This document shows, one piece after another, positions 17,951 to 28,069 of a stretch of DNA of 64,000 bases. Both the position numbers and the translations under genes were made by a program. Numbering within the stretch: the stretch's first letter is position 1; each line of letters begins with the position of its first letter. Below the pieces are notes generated by a model. It saw only the letters and a list, made by a program, of their open reading frames with translations. It was not told where the DNA came from and did not search any database. The stretch is taken from assembly GCF_018448885.1 (NCBI RefSeq), contig NZ_RCWB01000020.1, forward strand, positions 1-64,000, read 5' to 3'. This DNA comes from Photorhabdus caribbeanensis (GTDB lineage Bacteria > Pseudomonadota > Gammaproteobacteria > Enterobacterales > Enterobacteriaceae).

Positions 17951-18667
17951 TTATTTATCACCCAACAGAACAGATTCCAGGGCGATTTCAATCATTTCAT
18001 TGAAAGTTGTCTGGCGTTCTTCAGCAGTCAGTTTTTCATGAGTACGGATGTGGTCAGAAACGGTACAGATAGTCAGTGCTTTGGCGCCATATTCAGCCGC
18101 AACACCGTAAAAACCCGCGGCTTCCATTTCCACGCCCAGAATGCCATATTGTTCCATTACATCAAACAGTTGTGGATCAGGTGTATAGAACAGCTCTACC
18201 GAGAAGATGTTACCTACACGCACATTGATGTTTTTTGCTTTAGCCGCATCAACCGCGTTACGGACCAGATCGAAATCAGCAATCGCCGCAAAATCGTGAT
18301 CTTTAAAACGTATACGGTTAACTTTGGAATCAGTACATGCCCCCATGCCAATAATCACATCACGCAATTGAACATCTTGACGTACTGAACCACAAGAACC
18401 GACACGGATAAGGACTTTAGCGCCGAAATCGGTGATCAACTCTTTCGCATAGATAGAGCAGGATGGAATACCCATACCATGCCCCATCACAGAAATTGGG
18501 CGGCCTTTATAAGTACCGGTAAACCCCAACATACCGCGTACGTCGTTTACCTGCCGCACATTTTCCAGAAAAGTTTCAGCAATATATTTCGCACGTAATG
18601 GATCGCCAGGCATCAGAACAACGTCTGCAAAATCACCCATCTCAGCATTAATATGAGGCGTGGCCAT
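17951..18667 (-). CDS. deoD: Purine nucleoside phosphorylase DeoD-type
   Basis: This 238-residue protein (E. coli DeoD is 239) phosphorolyses (deoxy)inosine, guanosine and adenosine to free base plus (deoxy)ribose-1-phosphate. It begins [20 protein letters not shown] and carries [18 protein letters not shown], the RVGSCGS phosphate-site region, [11 protein letters not shown] and the catalytic-region TVSDH, all typical of hexameric bacterial PNP. It is the last gene of the deo operon, 76 bases downstream of deoB, as in E. coli. Confidence 0.97.
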   Translation of the reverse strand: MATPHINAEMGDFADVVLMPGDPLRAKYIAETFLENVRQVNDVRGMLGFTGTYKGRPISVMGHGMGIPSCSIYAKELITDFGAKVLIRVGSCGSVRQDVQLRDVIIGMGACTDSKVNRIRFKDHDFAAIADFDLVRNAVDAAKAKNINVRVGNIFSVELFYTPDPQLFDVMEQYGILGVEMEAAGFYGVAAEYGAKALTICTVSDHIRTHEKLTAEERQTTFNEMIEIALESVLLGDK

Positions 18668-18743
18668 AATTAAATTCCTTATTTTTTTATTTAATGGTTA
18701 TTTTAGTCATACATGGCTGCTCGAAAGCAGCCAGTCAGTAGGT

Positions 18744-19967
18744 TCAGAGCATTGATTTGCCATATTCCATTGGCGACAGTTCGAAATATTTAGCGACTGT
18801 CTGTCCAATATCAGCAAAAGTTTCACGATGCCCCAATGAACCAGGTTGTACTTTTGGTCCATAAATCAGCACCGGAATGTGCTCACGAGTATGATCAGTA
18901 CCAGCCCACGTTGGATCACAACCGTGGTCGGCAGTCAGGATTAAAATGTCATCATCTTTCACCCGTTTCAGCATTTCAGGCAGACGACGGTCAAACAGTT
19001 CCAATGCCGCCGCATAACCCGGAACATCACGACGATGACCATAAGAAGAGTCGAAATCGACAAAGTTAGTAAATACGATGGTGTTGTCACCCGCTTTTTC
19101 CATTTCCACCAGCGTTGCATCAAACAGTGCATCAATGCCGGTCGCTTTTACTTTTTGCGTAATGCCGACATTCGCATAAATGTCGGCAATTTTACCAATA
19201 GAAACGACTTCGCCATTTTTTTCATCGACCAATTTTTTCAGCATGGTAGGAGCAGGCGGCTCTACAGCTAAGTCGTGACGATTACCGGTACGCTGGAAGT
19301 TACCCGCCTTGTCTCCAACAAATGGGCGCGCAATCACCCGGCCGATATTGTAATCGCCATCAGTCAGTTCTTCACGGGCGATTTCGCACAGTTCATACAG
19401 GCGATCCAAACCGAAAGTCTCTTCGTGACAAGCAATCTGGAATACCGAATCAGCAGAGGTATAGAAAATCGGTTTACCCGTTTTCATATGCTCTTCACCC
19501 AGTTTATCCAGAATAACCGTACCAGAAGAGTGGCAGTTACCGAGATAACCTGGCAGATTCGCGCGTTCTACCAGTTTATCCAACAATGCCTGCGGAAAGC
19601 TGTTTTCTTCATCTTTAAAGTAACCCCAGTCAAACAGCACCGGGACACCGGCAATTTCCCAGTGACCTGACGGTGTATCTTTACCGGAAGAGAGTTCACT
19701 GGCGTAAGCGTAAGCGCCAATAATATCCGCGTCTTTATCCAAGCCTACAGGGAAAGTTCCACAGGACTCCTCAGTCGCTTTCCCCAAACCTAAACGGCTT
19801 AAGTTCGGTAAATACAGAGGCCCTTTGCGACCGACATCAGCATCACCACGGGCGCACGCTTCCGCGATGTGCCCCAAGGTGTTAGATCCTTTATCACCAA
19901 ATTTTTCGGCATCTTCACTGGCTCCAATGCCAAAAGAATCCAATACCATGATGAATGTACGTTTCAT
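18744..19967 (-). CDS. deoB: Phosphopentomutase
   Basis: This 407-residue protein (same length as E. coli DeoB) interconverts (deoxy)ribose-1- and 5-phosphate. It starts [20 protein letters not shown] with the N-terminal metal-binding Asp of the alkaline-phosphatase superfamily; later [11 protein letters not shown] carries the phosphorylated Thr, and [20 protein letters not shown] carries the C-terminal Asp/His metal ligands. It lies between deoA and deoD. A 127-base dispersed repeat element (19994-20120) separates it from deoA. Confidence 0.97.
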   Translation of the reverse strand: MKRTFIMVLDSFGIGASEDAEKFGDKGSNTLGHIAEACARGDADVGRKGPLYLPNLSRLGLGKATEESCGTFPVGLDKDADIIGAYAYASELSSGKDTPSGHWEIAGVPVLFDWGYFKDEENSFPQALLDKLVERANLPGYLGNCHSSGTVILDKLGEEHMKTGKPIFYTSADSVFQIACHEETFGLDRLYELCEIAREELTDGDYNIGRVIARPFVGDKAGNFQRTGNRHDLAVEPPAPTMLKKLVDEKNGEVVSIGKIADIYANVGITQKVKATGIDALFDATLVEMEKAGDNTIVFTNFVDFDSSYGHRRDVPGYAAALELFDRRLPEMLKRVKDDDILILTADHGCDPTWAGTDHTREHIPVLIYGPKVQPGSLGHRETFADIGQTVAKYFELSPMEYGKSML

Positions 19968-19993
19968 AAATTTTCTCCTGCGTCAAATCACAC

Positions 19994-20120
19994 TATACCC
20001 GTTATCTTTCAAGCTGCCTCTTTGTTGGCTGCACTCGCTCACCCCGGTAACAGAGTTCGCTATGCTCCCGGGGATTCACTCCCTTGCCGTCGCGATGCAA
20101 CTTGAAATCCATAGGGTATA
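19994..20120. repeat. Dispersed intergenic repeat with inverted ends
   Basis: The left end TATACCCGTTATCTTTCAAG is mirrored at the right end (CTTGAAATCCATAGGGTATA, reverse complement TATACCCTATGGATTTCAAG), giving terminal inverted repeats around a GC-richer core (CTGCACTCGCTCACCCC...). The same terminal 20-mer recurs alone at 55231-55250 and, inverted, at 44841-44860. This resembles small non-autonomous repeats common in Photorhabdus/Xenorhabdus/Yersinia genomes. It lies inside the deo operon between deoA and deoB. Confidence 0.75.
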
Positions 20121-20163
20121 ACCATGCGAAAATGCCACCATTATCTAATAATAAGTATGGTTA

Positions 20164-21486
20164 TTATTCGCCAATTTGGCGATAAACCATCGGTGTGGCT
20201 GGTTTGGCTTCTGTACCCAGAACGATAGCTTTACGTACTGCCTCCGCCGTTTCCTGCCACTCATTCTCATTGTTGGCATGAATAATAGCTAAGGGTGTAC
20301 CGATATTAACTTCTGAACCCAGAGCAACGATATTGCTCAGCCCCACACTATAATCAATGCTATCTGTTGCCTTACGGCGACCTCCACCAAGGGAAACGAC
20401 AGACATGCCTAAAGCACGGGTATCCATATGTGTAATAAATCCATGTTGTTCAGCCAATATAGGTTTGCTGAAAACAGCGGTTGGCAAGTAACTGTCATAA
20501 CGCTCGACGAAATCGGTCGGGCCTTGTTGTGCAGCGACCATGCGACCAAAGATTTCGGCTGCTTTACCGTTATCTAAGACAGACTGGAGTTTATTGTGAG
20601 CGTCTTCACGGTCTGTCGCCAAATGGCCGGATACCAACATTTCAACACCCAGCGCCATTGTCACTTCGAGTAAACGTGGATTACGATTTTCACCCGTCAG
20701 AAAGCGAACAGCTTCACGAACTTCAAGCGCATTACCCGCACTGGATGCCAGAACTTGATTCATATCCGTCAACAACGCAGTCGTTTTACAACCCGCTCCA
20801 TTAGCCACGCTAACAATTGATTCCGCCAGTTGCTGTGACGCTTCATACGTTGACATAAACGCACCAGAGCCAACTTTGACATCCATTACCAATGCGTCCA
20901 GCCCCTCAGCCAGTTTTTTGCCAAGGATAGAGGCGGTGATCAAGGGAATAGAATCCACCGTCGCGGTAATATCGCGGGTTGCATAGAAGCGTTTGTCTGC
21001 CGGCGCCAGCGAATCGGTCTGACCAATAATCGCCACGCCAACATCCTGAATAATGTCACGGAAACGCTGCTCATCAGGAAAAATATCAAACCCCGGAATC
21101 GCTTCCAGCTTGTCCAGCGTCCCCCCGGTATGACCTAAACCACGACCGGAAATCATCGGAACATAACCGCCGCAAGCCGCCGCCATCGGGCCAAGCATCA
21201 AGGAAGTCACATCACCAACGCCGCCGGTTGAGTGTTTATCCACCATCGGGCCGTTCAGATTCAGGCTTTGCCAGTTCAACACGGTACCGGAGTCACGCAT
21301 AGCCAGCGCCAGGGCGACACGTTCTTCCATCACCATATCCCGGAAGTGAATAACCATCGCCAGCGCAGCAATTTGTCCTTCGGAAACGGTATTGTCACGC
21401 ACGCCATTGATGAAGAAGCGGATCTCTTCTTCACTCAGTGGATACCCATCACGCTTTTTACGGATAATTTCCTGTGCCAAAAACAA
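20164..21486 (-). CDS. deoA: Thymidine phosphorylase
   Basis: This 440-residue protein (E. coli DeoA is 440) phosphorolyses thymidine and deoxyuridine to base plus deoxyribose-1-phosphate. It begins [20 protein letters not shown] and has [15 protein letters not shown], the family's KHSTGG phosphate/thymidine-binding signature, and [16 protein letters not shown], highly conserved throughout. It is second in the deo operon, after deoC. Confidence 0.97.
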   Translation of the reverse strand: MFLAQEIIRKKRDGYPLSEEEIRFFINGVRDNTVSEGQIAALAMVIHFRDMVMEERVALALAMRDSGTVLNWQSLNLNGPMVDKHSTGGVGDVTSLMLGPMAAACGGYVPMISGRGLGHTGGTLDKLEAIPGFDIFPDEQRFRDIIQDVGVAIIGQTDSLAPADKRFYATRDITATVDSIPLITASILGKKLAEGLDALVMDVKVGSGAFMSTYEASQQLAESIVSVANGAGCKTTALLTDMNQVLASSAGNALEVREAVRFLTGENRNPRLLEVTMALGVEMLVSGHLATDREDAHNKLQSVLDNGKAAEIFGRMVAAQQGPTDFVERYDSYLPTAVFSKPILAEQHGFITHMDTRALGMSVVSLGGGRRKATDSIDYSVGLSNIVALGSEVNIGTPLAIIHANNENEWQETAEAVRKAIVLGTEAKPATPMVYRQIGE

Positions 21487-21559
21487 AGCATTCTCCTAAT
21501 CATGATTAAAATCGGGAAAAATTCGACAGTTATACAGTAACTGATACAGTGCCTGACTC

Positions 21560-22339
21560 TCAGTAATTGCTGCTTTGCTCTTGATTCTGATGCCCCAGAG
21601 TGGTTAGCAAACTGCCCAACAAGCTGGAAGCCCCAAAACGAAAATGACGGGCATCAGCCCATTTGTCACCCATGATATGACCAGCTAATGCCAGATATTG
21701 TGCTGCCTCTTCCGCGGTACGCACGCCACCAGCCGGTTTGAAACCAACTGTTTCACCCACTCCCATCTCATGAATCACCTTCATCATGATTTCAGCACTT
21801 GCCAGTGTGGCGTTAACCGGCACTTTACCTGTAGAGGTTTTGATAAAATCAGCACCCGCGTTGATTGAAATTTCAGATGCCTTACGGATCAGAGATGCTT
21901 CTTTCAGTTCACCGGTTTCAATAATAACTTTTAGCAGCACACCCGCTTCTGTGCAGGCGGCTTTACACGCTTTTACCATGTCAAAACCGACTTGTTCATT
22001 ACCGGCTATCAATGCACGGTATGGAAAAACCACGTCAACCTCATTAGCGCCATAAGCGATAGCAGCACGAGTTTCGGCTAAAGCGATATCAATATCGTCA
22101 TTACCATGTGGGAAGTTTGTTACTGTTGCAATACGGATTTCAGGTGTGCCCTGTTCGCGTAATACCTTACGTGCCAAAGGAATAAAACGAGGGTAGATAC
22201 AGATAGCCGCAGTATTACCCGCCGGGCTTTTCGCCTGATGACAAAGCGCCGTCACTTTTTCATCGGTATCATTATCATTGAGTGTCGTTAAATCCATCAA
22301 ACTTAGCGCACGCTGCGCTGCTGCGGTTAAATCGGTCAT
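21560..22339 (-). CDS. deoC: Deoxyribose-phosphate aldolase
   Basis: The protein has 259 residues from the ATG at 22339 ([20 protein letters not shown]), which matches the E. coli start; an in-frame codon four residues earlier is less likely. It cleaves 2-deoxyribose-5-phosphate to glyceraldehyde-3-phosphate and acetaldehyde. Seen are the class I aldolase Schiff-base Lys in DFIKTSTGK, the partner Lys in [11 protein letters not shown], and the proton-relay region NEVDVVFPY. First gene of deoCABD. Confidence 0.97.
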   Translation of the reverse strand: MTDLTAAAQRALSLMDLTTLNDNDTDEKVTALCHQAKSPAGNTAAICIYPRFIPLARKVLREQGTPEIRIATVTNFPHGNDDIDIALAETRAAIAYGANEVDVVFPYRALIAGNEQVGFDMVKACKAACTEAGVLLKVIIETGELKEASLIRKASEISINAGADFIKTSTGKVPVNATLASAEIMMKVIHEMGVGETVGFKPAGGVRTAEEAAQYLALAGHIMGDKWADARHFRFGASSLLGSLLTTLGHQNQEQSSNY

Positions 22340-22554
22340 AAAACTCTCCAACGTTCTTATCGCGGCTAGCTTCTGCTAGAGCCACACATGCTGTTAAACG
22401 ATTGTTTGTTGGCGAGCGGACTTGGTTCCCTAAAGATGTCGCGATGGTATCTACAGCGACGATTGAACTCCTTTTCACCGCACTATGCTCTCTTCGGCTT
22501 ATGGTCCTTAATGCGAGCCTCGCCTTGATCCTTGAAATTTGGCATATCTTATAT

Positions 22555-22574
22555 TTGAACATTTCAACGTTCAA
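22555..22574. promoter_or_regulatory. Palindromic candidate operator of the deo operon
   Basis: TTGAACATTTCAACGTTCAA is an inverted repeat (TTGAAC-N8-GTTCAA) with an internal TTGAA-CAT-TTCAA. It lies between the CRP site and deoC. It resembles TTGAA/TTCAA operators of SorC-type DeoR repressors more than the E. coli DeoR site. The regulator is not in this window. Confidence 0.4.
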
Positions 22575-22631
22575 AAAATTGTGCTAACAATCACACTAAT
22601 TACATGTAATTTGCAAGATAATAATTTCAAA

Positions 22632-22647
22632 TGTGATTTTTATCACA
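22632..22647. promoter_or_regulatory. CRP-binding site upstream of deoC
   Basis: TGTGATTTTTATCACA is a perfect TGTGA-N6-TCACA CRP half-site pair, about 290 bases upstream of deoC on the minus strand. Its location is consistent with catabolite activation of deo, as for E. coli deoP2. Confidence 0.88.
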
Positions 22648-22802
22648 TAAAACTATATTTATCATGGGATTTACCGGCAAATCCAACTTACTTATTATCA
22701 AATAATACACGACAAAAAATATAACTCACGTCCAATAAACAAAGAGTATGAAGGCGCGGCTTTTTCATCACGAATTAAAGATAAACCGGTAGGAAAATAG
22801 AT

Positions 22803-22827
22803 TGCAGGCGGGATTATCCCACCTGCC
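22803..22827 (-). terminator. Terminator of nupC
   Basis: Read on the minus strand, GCAGGTGGGATAATCCCGCCTGC forms a long stem followed by an AT-rich tail, 15 bases after the nupC stop codon. Confidence 0.8.
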
Positions 22828-22841
22828 TAATTTCAACAACG

Positions 22842-24119
22842 TTACAGAGCCAGGAAGAAGCCTGCGATAGTTGCACTCATTAAGTTAGATAATGTGCCCG
22901 CTATAATGGCTTTCATCCCCAAACGAGCAACATCTCCGCGGCGGTTCGGCGCCATACCGCCCAGACCGCCTAGCAGGATAGCAACGGAAGAAAGGTTAGC
23001 GAAGCCGCACAATGCGAAGGAGATAATCGCTTTGGTGTGATCTGACAGCACCTGCAAGCCAGCAGCCGCAACCACATCATCCGGTTTCAAATACTCACCG
23101 AAATTCATAAAGGCAACAAATTCGTTCACAACCAGTTTTTGACCGATGAAAGAACCCGCAACGGTTGCTTCATTCCACGGAACACCAATCAGGTAAGCAA
23201 TCGGCGCACAAATCCAACCCAACATCAGTTCAAGAGAAAGTTGTGGATATTTAAACAAACCACCGATACCACCGAGAATACCATTTAACAATGCAATCAG
23301 GGCCACAAACGCCAACAACATTGCACCGACATTCAATGCCAATTGCATACCAGAAGCGGCGCCAGAAGCGGCTGCATCAATGATGTTAGCAGGACGTTCC
23401 TCTGCCGAAACCAGTGACATTGCATCAACGGTGTCAGATGTTTTTTCAGTTTCAGGCACCATCAATTTAGCGAACAGCAGGCCGCCTGGCGCCGCCATAA
23501 AGGAAGCCGCAATCAGATATTCCAAAGGAACACCCATTGATGCATAACCCGCCAGTACCGAACCCGCAACGGATGCCAGACCACCACACATTACCGCAAA
23601 CAGTTCAGATTGAGTCATGGTCGCAATATAAGGGCGAACAACCAGCGGCGCCTCAGTTTGGCCCACGAAAATATTCGCTGTCGCAGACAAAGATTCTGTA
23701 CGTGAAGTGCCGAGAATTTTTTGCAGACCACCACCCAATATTTTGATAACTAGCTGCATAACGCCAATGTAGTACAACACAGCGATCAATGAAGAGAAGA
23801 AAACAATAATAGGCAGTACGCGCAGGGCGAAAACGAATCCCCCGCCCCCAAACAGTTCAAACATTTTGGGGGAAACTAATCCACCAAAAATAAAATCCAT
23901 TCCTTTCTGACCATACTGGATAACACTGGAAACTCCCTCAGACATCCCCATTAATATCTTCTTACCTGCGGGAACATAAAGTACGAAAGCACCGATAGCG
24001 ACCTGAATCAAAAAGGCGCCAAGGACAGTACGAAGTTTAATAGCACGATAATTACTGGAAAAGAGTACTGCGATCAAGATCAGCACTGCCATCCCGACCA
24101 GGCTCATAAGGAGTTGCAT
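22842..24119 (-). CDS. nupC: NupC-family concentrative nucleoside transporter
   Basis: This 425-residue inner-membrane protein is a CNT-family nucleoside:proton symporter. It has many hydrophobic segments and the family landmarks [40 protein letters not shown] and the C-terminal NEFVAF and [14 protein letters not shown] regions. The length and the neighbouring deo operon support nucleoside import feeding DeoA/DeoD. E. coli paralogues NupX and PsuT are similar, so the symbol is by family and context. It is transcribed on its own from a promoter with a CRP site at 24279-24294. Confidence 0.88.
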   Translation of the reverse strand: MQLLMSLVGMAVLILIAVLFSSNYRAIKLRTVLGAFLIQVAIGAFVLYVPAGKKILMGMSEGVSSVIQYGQKGMDFIFGGLVSPKMFELFGGGGFVFALRVLPIIVFFSSLIAVLYYIGVMQLVIKILGGGLQKILGTSRTESLSATANIFVGQTEAPLVVRPYIATMTQSELFAVMCGGLASVAGSVLAGYASMGVPLEYLIAASFMAAPGGLLFAKLMVPETEKTSDTVDAMSLVSAEERPANIIDAAASGAASGMQLALNVGAMLLAFVALIALLNGILGGIGGLFKYPQLSLELMLGWICAPIAYLIGVPWNEATVAGSFIGQKLVVNEFVAFMNFGEYLKPDDVVAAAGLQVLSDHTKAIISFALCGFANLSSVAILLGGLGGMAPNRRGDVARLGMKAIIAGTLSNLMSATIAGFFLAL

Positions 24120-24278
24120 TGGAAGAATCCCTGTTCACTTAATAATAAATTAAATATGCCAGTTGAACGTAAATCATTCACTGACGATGAATCGGCGCTG
24201 ATTATACTCAGTCATCGGAATGAACAAGCTATTGACATCACAAATATCTGCTGAAAAAAGCGATAAAAAAATTATAAA

Positions 24279-24294
24279 TGTGATGCAAATCACA
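24279..24294. promoter_or_regulatory. CRP-binding site upstream of nupC
   Basis: TGTGATGCAAATCACA is a perfect TGTGA-N6-TCACA palindrome 160 bases upstream of the nupC ATG. It mirrors the site at deoC, so import and catabolism of nucleosides should respond together to cAMP-CRP. Confidence 0.88.
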
Positions 24295-24392
24295 CAAATT
24301 ACAAAAATAATCTGCAATGAATAATCTAATCTCGAAATGGCAAAATAATCGACAATTAAGGAATAATTATCAGGTAAGCGCAATTAAAGGAT

Positions 24393-24427
24393 AGAAGACA
24401 GAAGACAGAAGACAGAAGACAGATAAC
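24393..24427 (+). repeat. Purine-rich heptad repeat (AGAAGAC, four exact units plus one degenerate)
   Basis: AGAAGAC is repeated four times exactly and then once as AGATAAC, just upstream of the HD-hydrolase gene. The same unit occurs at 14913-14947. Confidence 0.9.
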
Positions 24428-24455
24428 ACATTGTATCTTTGAGTAAGTGAAAATA

Positions 24456-25112
24456 ATGAAAGCCAATATGCTAGAAGAGCGCTTAAGAGCGTTTTTAAAA
24501 TATCGACTCGCAAACTCTAATGATAATGCTCATGATATTGGGCATCTGATCCGTGTCGCAAATAATGCGAAAAGAATCATGGAGAAAGAAGGAGGTGAGC
24601 CTTTAATCATCATTGCCTCAAGTTACTTACATGACATCGTGTCATTACCAAAGAATCATCCAGAGAAAAAACAGTCCTCAAAGCTTGCAGCACAGGAAGC
24701 CGTAAAAATTCTATCTATTGAATTTCCAGAGTTCCCAAAAGAACTTTATGATGCGGTAAAACATGCCATTCTAACCCACAGCTATAGCGCAGCCTTAACT
24801 CCAGAAACAATAGAAGCAAAGATACTCCAAGATGCAGACCGATTAGATGCGTTAGGAGCCATCGGGATCGCTAGAGTATTTTACATAGCCGGTATGCTCG
24901 GCCACGGGCTTTTTCACCATGATGATCCCTTTGCGCTTAATCGCCCGTTGGATGATAAATCCTATGCAATCGATCATTTTCAGACAAAATTATTAAAACT
25001 CCCTGAAAAGATGAACACCACAGAGGGCAAGAGGATCGCACAATCGAATGCCCAATATTTGGTTGACTTTTTGAGTAAATTATCGAGCGAGATTAAAGGC
25101 GATTTAATTTAA
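24456..25112 (+). CDS. HD-domain metal-dependent phosphohydrolase (YedJ-like)
   Basis: The protein has 218 residues from ATG 24456; a GTG at 24447 would add three. The HD-superfamily ligands are visible in order: HDIGHLIRVANNAKRI (first His), YLHDIVS (the His-Asp doublet), an intervening His in VKHAILTHS, and DADRLDALGAIG (final Asp). The pattern and length fit the YedJ-type HD hydrolases. The substrate is unknown, likely a nucleotide or other phosphate ester. A monocistronic gene preceded by the purine heptad repeat; no clear Shine-Dalgarno sequence is seen. Confidence 0.85.
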   Translation: MKANMLEERLRAFLKYRLANSNDNAHDIGHLIRVANNAKRIMEKEGGEPLIIIASSYLHDIVSLPKNHPEKKQSSKLAAQEAVKILSIEFPEFPKELYDAVKHAILTHSYSAALTPETIEAKILQDADRLDALGAIGIARVFYIAGMLGHGLFHHDDPFALNRPLDDKSYAIDHFQTKLLKLPEKMNTTEGKRIAQSNAQYLVDFLSKLSSEIKGDLI

Positions 25113-25137
25113 TGGATTAATTTTTTGATCAATATTC

Positions 25138-26031
25138 CTATCGCTCCTGTGGGAATAAGTTATCTACCATGAAATCGACAAAAGCTTTGACTTTGGGGAG
25201 TACCCAACGGTTAGATGGCCATAGGACACGGAAAGTACTCGAAGTATCAGACCATTTATCCAACACGGTTAACAATGTACCGTTAGCTAATGCTTGCTTA
25301 ACGGTAAAATCAGGCAAACAGGCAATGCCGTGACCTTGCAGTGTCATGTAAAGTAGTGTTTCAACATGATTGCAGGTCATCTTTGCTTGAAGATGTATAT
25401 CCCCTCCAGATTCTCCTAAGCATAGCGGCCATTTCTCCAAAAGATTGGTTGTTGGAAACCGGTGCATCAAGCAGGCGTGATGGAGTAAGTCTTTAGGTTG
25501 TGATGGCTTACCATATTGTGCAAAGTAACTGGGAGCGCCAACATATAAAAAACGGCTAGATCCGATACGTTTGTTCATCAATCGTGAATCATTGAGCTCT
25601 CCTGTTCGCACCACAGCATCAAACCCTTCATCAATGACATCAACGAGTCGATCACTAAAGTCCAAATCCAATTCTATCTGTGGATAACGCATAGTAAAGG
25701 CTGACAATACGGGCAGCATCAGGCTGCTGACGAGTGGCAGGCTCACCCGTAAACGGCCTTGAGGTGCAGAGATAGAACTCAATAATTCATTTTCGGCCGA
25801 GGTGATTTCATCCAAGATACGTTTGCAACGTTCAAGGAATAAAATGCCTTCTGTCGTTAAACTGACGCTGCGAGTACTACGTTGGAGCAGACGTACCCCC
25901 AATTTATCTTCTAACCGGGAGATGCTTTTACTGATGGACGAAGGGGATAGCCCAAGTTGATTGGCTACAGCAGTGAAGCTACGAGCTTCGGCTACACGAA
26001 TGAAAATCATGAACCTACTCAAACTATTCAT
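25138..26031 (-). CDS. LysR-family transcriptional regulator
   Basis: This 297-residue protein has an N-terminal winged helix (FTAVANQLGLSPSSISKSISRLEDKLGVRLLQRSTRSVSLT in outline, residues about 17-58) and a C-terminal periplasmic-binding-protein-like effector domain. The sequence is of the CrgA/DmlR-like branch (RLRVSLPLVSSLMLPVLSAF, then DAVVRTGEL). It is divergent from the MFS exporter at 26202 with a 170-base shared intergenic region, the standard layout for a LysR regulator controlling its neighbour. The effector is unknown. Confidence 0.92.
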   Translation of the reverse strand: MNSLSRFMIFIRVAEARSFTAVANQLGLSPSSISKSISRLEDKLGVRLLQRSTRSVSLTTEGILFLERCKRILDEITSAENELLSSISAPQGRLRVSLPLVSSLMLPVLSAFTMRYPQIELDLDFSDRLVDVIDEGFDAVVRTGELNDSRLMNKRIGSSRFLYVGAPSYFAQYGKPSQPKDLLHHACLMHRFPTTNLLEKWPLCLGESGGDIHLQAKMTCNHVETLLYMTLQGHGIACLPDFTVKQALANGTLLTVLDKWSDTSSTFRVLWPSNRWVLPKVKAFVDFMVDNLFPQER

Positions 26032-26201
26032 CTGGATTTCCTGGGCTTTTTTAGATCACGATTAATGACAAAATAGTCACTTCAGAAATGATTATAGTCC
26101 TATTTATCTGCCATTAGTGAATCTGTAGTATGAAATAAAATACATCTTGCTCTAGCTGCTATACAGCGACAAGCCATACGTACTCAGGGCAAAAAATCGA
26201 A

Positions 26202-27725
26202 ATGGTGATGAAATCTCAAGTAAATATTGGATCAAGCGAAAATAAAGGGCCGCTGGTCTTGACTGCCTGTCTTACCGCCGCGGTGATTCCTTTGAGCATT
26301 GCAGGACCTGCCGTCGTGGTGCCTTCGATCAACAAAGCGCTTGGTGGAAGTGCGGTAGAACTGAGTTGGGTCATTAACGCTTATATTCTTACTTATGGCA
26401 GTGCGACAATGGCTGCCGGTAGCTTAGCCGATACTCATGGGCGCAAGAGACTCTGGCTATTCGGTTTATTTCTCTTTGCTGTTGTTACTGCGGCGATACC
26501 TTATATGCCGTCCGTGTTTTGGGTTGATATTTTACGGCTCATACAGGGGTTGGGTGCAGCAGCAGCCTTTGCCGGTTCAATGGCCGCGTTGACTCAGGAA
26601 TTTGAGGGTCATCAACGTACACGCATTTTCAGCCTGATTGGCACAACATTTGGGGCCGGAGCAGCTTTTGGTCCTTTTTTGGCCGGGCTGCTTATTGATT
26701 CGTTAGGATGGCCTTGGGTTTTTTGGCTGCCTGCTTTGGTGGCATTAGTTGCCAGTATATTGGTGAGTATTTATGCACGAGAAACACGCGATCCCGACGC
26801 AGAAGGGCTGGATTGGCCCGGCGCAATAACATTTACCTCATCTTTAGCTGCTTTCACCTATGGGATCATTCTGGCTCCTGAAAAAGGATGGGGAGACAGT
26901 ACGGTGCTTGCGACACTGATCTGTTCCATTATTATTTTCATCATATTTATTATTATTGAACGACAACGTTCAAGGCCCATGTTAGATCTCTCGTTATTTG
27001 CCAATGCGCGCTTTGTCGGTGTGCAACTGCTCGCCATCGCGCCAGCGTATGCTTATGTTGTCTTGCTCGTTATATTGCCGGCACGTTTTATTGGCGTCGA
27101 AGGATACAGCGCATTCGAAGCAGGTCAAATGATGATTACCTTGTCCGCGCCCTTGCTAATAGTCCCCTTTATTGCCGGTCAATTAGCTCGCTGGATTAAC
27201 GTCGGCGTCATTTCAGGTATAGGGCTTATCATCGCTGCTGGCGGCCTATTCTGGCTAGGTTATGGGATTTCTGGCGATACAACGGCGGAAAGATTATGGC
27301 CAATGTTGGTTATCGGCATCGGGATTGGCTTGCCTTGGGGATTGATGGACGGTTTGGCGGTGAGTGTCGTACCTAAAGAGCGAGCGGGTATGGCGACTGG
27401 GATTTTCAATGCTGTCCGTTTAGCGGGAGATGGTATCGCCTTAGCGGTGGTGGGCGCGATTCTCTCTGCTCATATATCTTCGGGTTTAAGTACATTAAGC
27501 AATATTCCGGCTGATATTTTATCTGAAATATCCACACGGCTTGCAATGAGCGATTTAAGTAATGCTGTTACCATTTTCCCTTCATTAGATAAGTCATTGC
27601 TCCATAAAGTATACGAAGAAGCATTTCGATATCAATTCATTGCACTTGCAGTAGCGGCAGCGATTACCGCAATGTTAGTGTTTATTTTATTGGGTAAAGT
27701 AAAATCCCACGGTGAAAATAAATAG
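26202..27725 (+). CDS. MFS drug/metabolite exporter, DHA2 (14-helix) family
   Basis: This 507-residue inner-membrane protein starts at GTG-less ATG 26202 (a second Met is two codons later). It has about 14 hydrophobic segments and the MFS motif A region GSLADTHGRKRLW after TM2, as well as RLIQGLGAAAAFAGSMAALT (motif B-like) and GAGAAFGPFLAGLL (motif C of antiporters). It should export a hydrophobic or cationic compound using the proton gradient. It is divergent from the LysR gene and lies just upstream of the biosynthetic cluster at 28 kb, so it may export that product, although 300 bases and a separate promoter lie between them. Confidence 0.9.
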   Translation: MVMKSQVNIGSSENKGPLVLTACLTAAVIPLSIAGPAVVVPSINKALGGSAVELSWVINAYILTYGSATMAAGSLADTHGRKRLWLFGLFLFAVVTAAIPYMPSVFWVDILRLIQGLGAAAAFAGSMAALTQEFEGHQRTRIFSLIGTTFGAGAAFGPFLAGLLIDSLGWPWVFWLPALVALVASILVSIYARETRDPDAEGLDWPGAITFTSSLAAFTYGIILAPEKGWGDSTVLATLICSIIIFIIFIIIERQRSRPMLDLSLFANARFVGVQLLAIAPAYAYVVLLVILPARFIGVEGYSAFEAGQMMITLSAPLLIVPFIAGQLARWINVGVISGIGLIIAAGGLFWLGYGISGDTTAERLWPMLVIGIGIGLPWGLMDGLAVSVVPKERAGMATGIFNAVRLAGDGIALAVVGAILSAHISSGLSTLSNIPADILSEISTRLAMSDLSNAVTIFPSLDKSLLHKVYEEAFRYQFIALAVAAAITAMLVFILLGKVKSHGENK

Positions 27726-28069
27726 AAAAAACAATTGATATTAATAATAAAATCACTAAATGTTAATTATTATGTAATTTGAGAAACTTTCTTTTATCGT
27801 CAGATCATCAGGAGAAATGCCGACACTATTTATATCCCCTTAAACACAGAGTGAAACTTTTCTACACATTTTCCCACATTGGAAAAACAATAAATAACAT
27901 ATTCAGGAGAATATAATTACACACCTTTTTAACATTATTAAATAAAAATTTAAAGTTTGGGTGTTTATCGACATGAAAAAAACCGAAGATATGATAACAA
28001 CTTATTACTATTTATTAAAAAAATTACCAATTGAAGAAATTATCTTATATTTTACGGGGGATTTTTAAT
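27726..28069. other. Intergenic region upstream of the biosynthetic cluster
   Basis: AT-rich, with no open frame of interest. It presumably carries the cluster promoter. The strong ribosome-binding site ACGGGGG at 28054-28060 serves the ATG at 28070. Confidence 0.5.

Noticed and set aside
19823-20121. Plus-strand frames over deoB and the repeat element
   Set aside because: They are antisense to deoB and run into the dispersed repeat; no ribosome-binding site.
22275-22574. 99-codon minus-strand frame in the deoC leader overlapping deoC
   Set aside because: Overlaps the deoC start in another frame, starts with TTG inside a palindrome and has no coding character; the region is better read as leader/regulatory.
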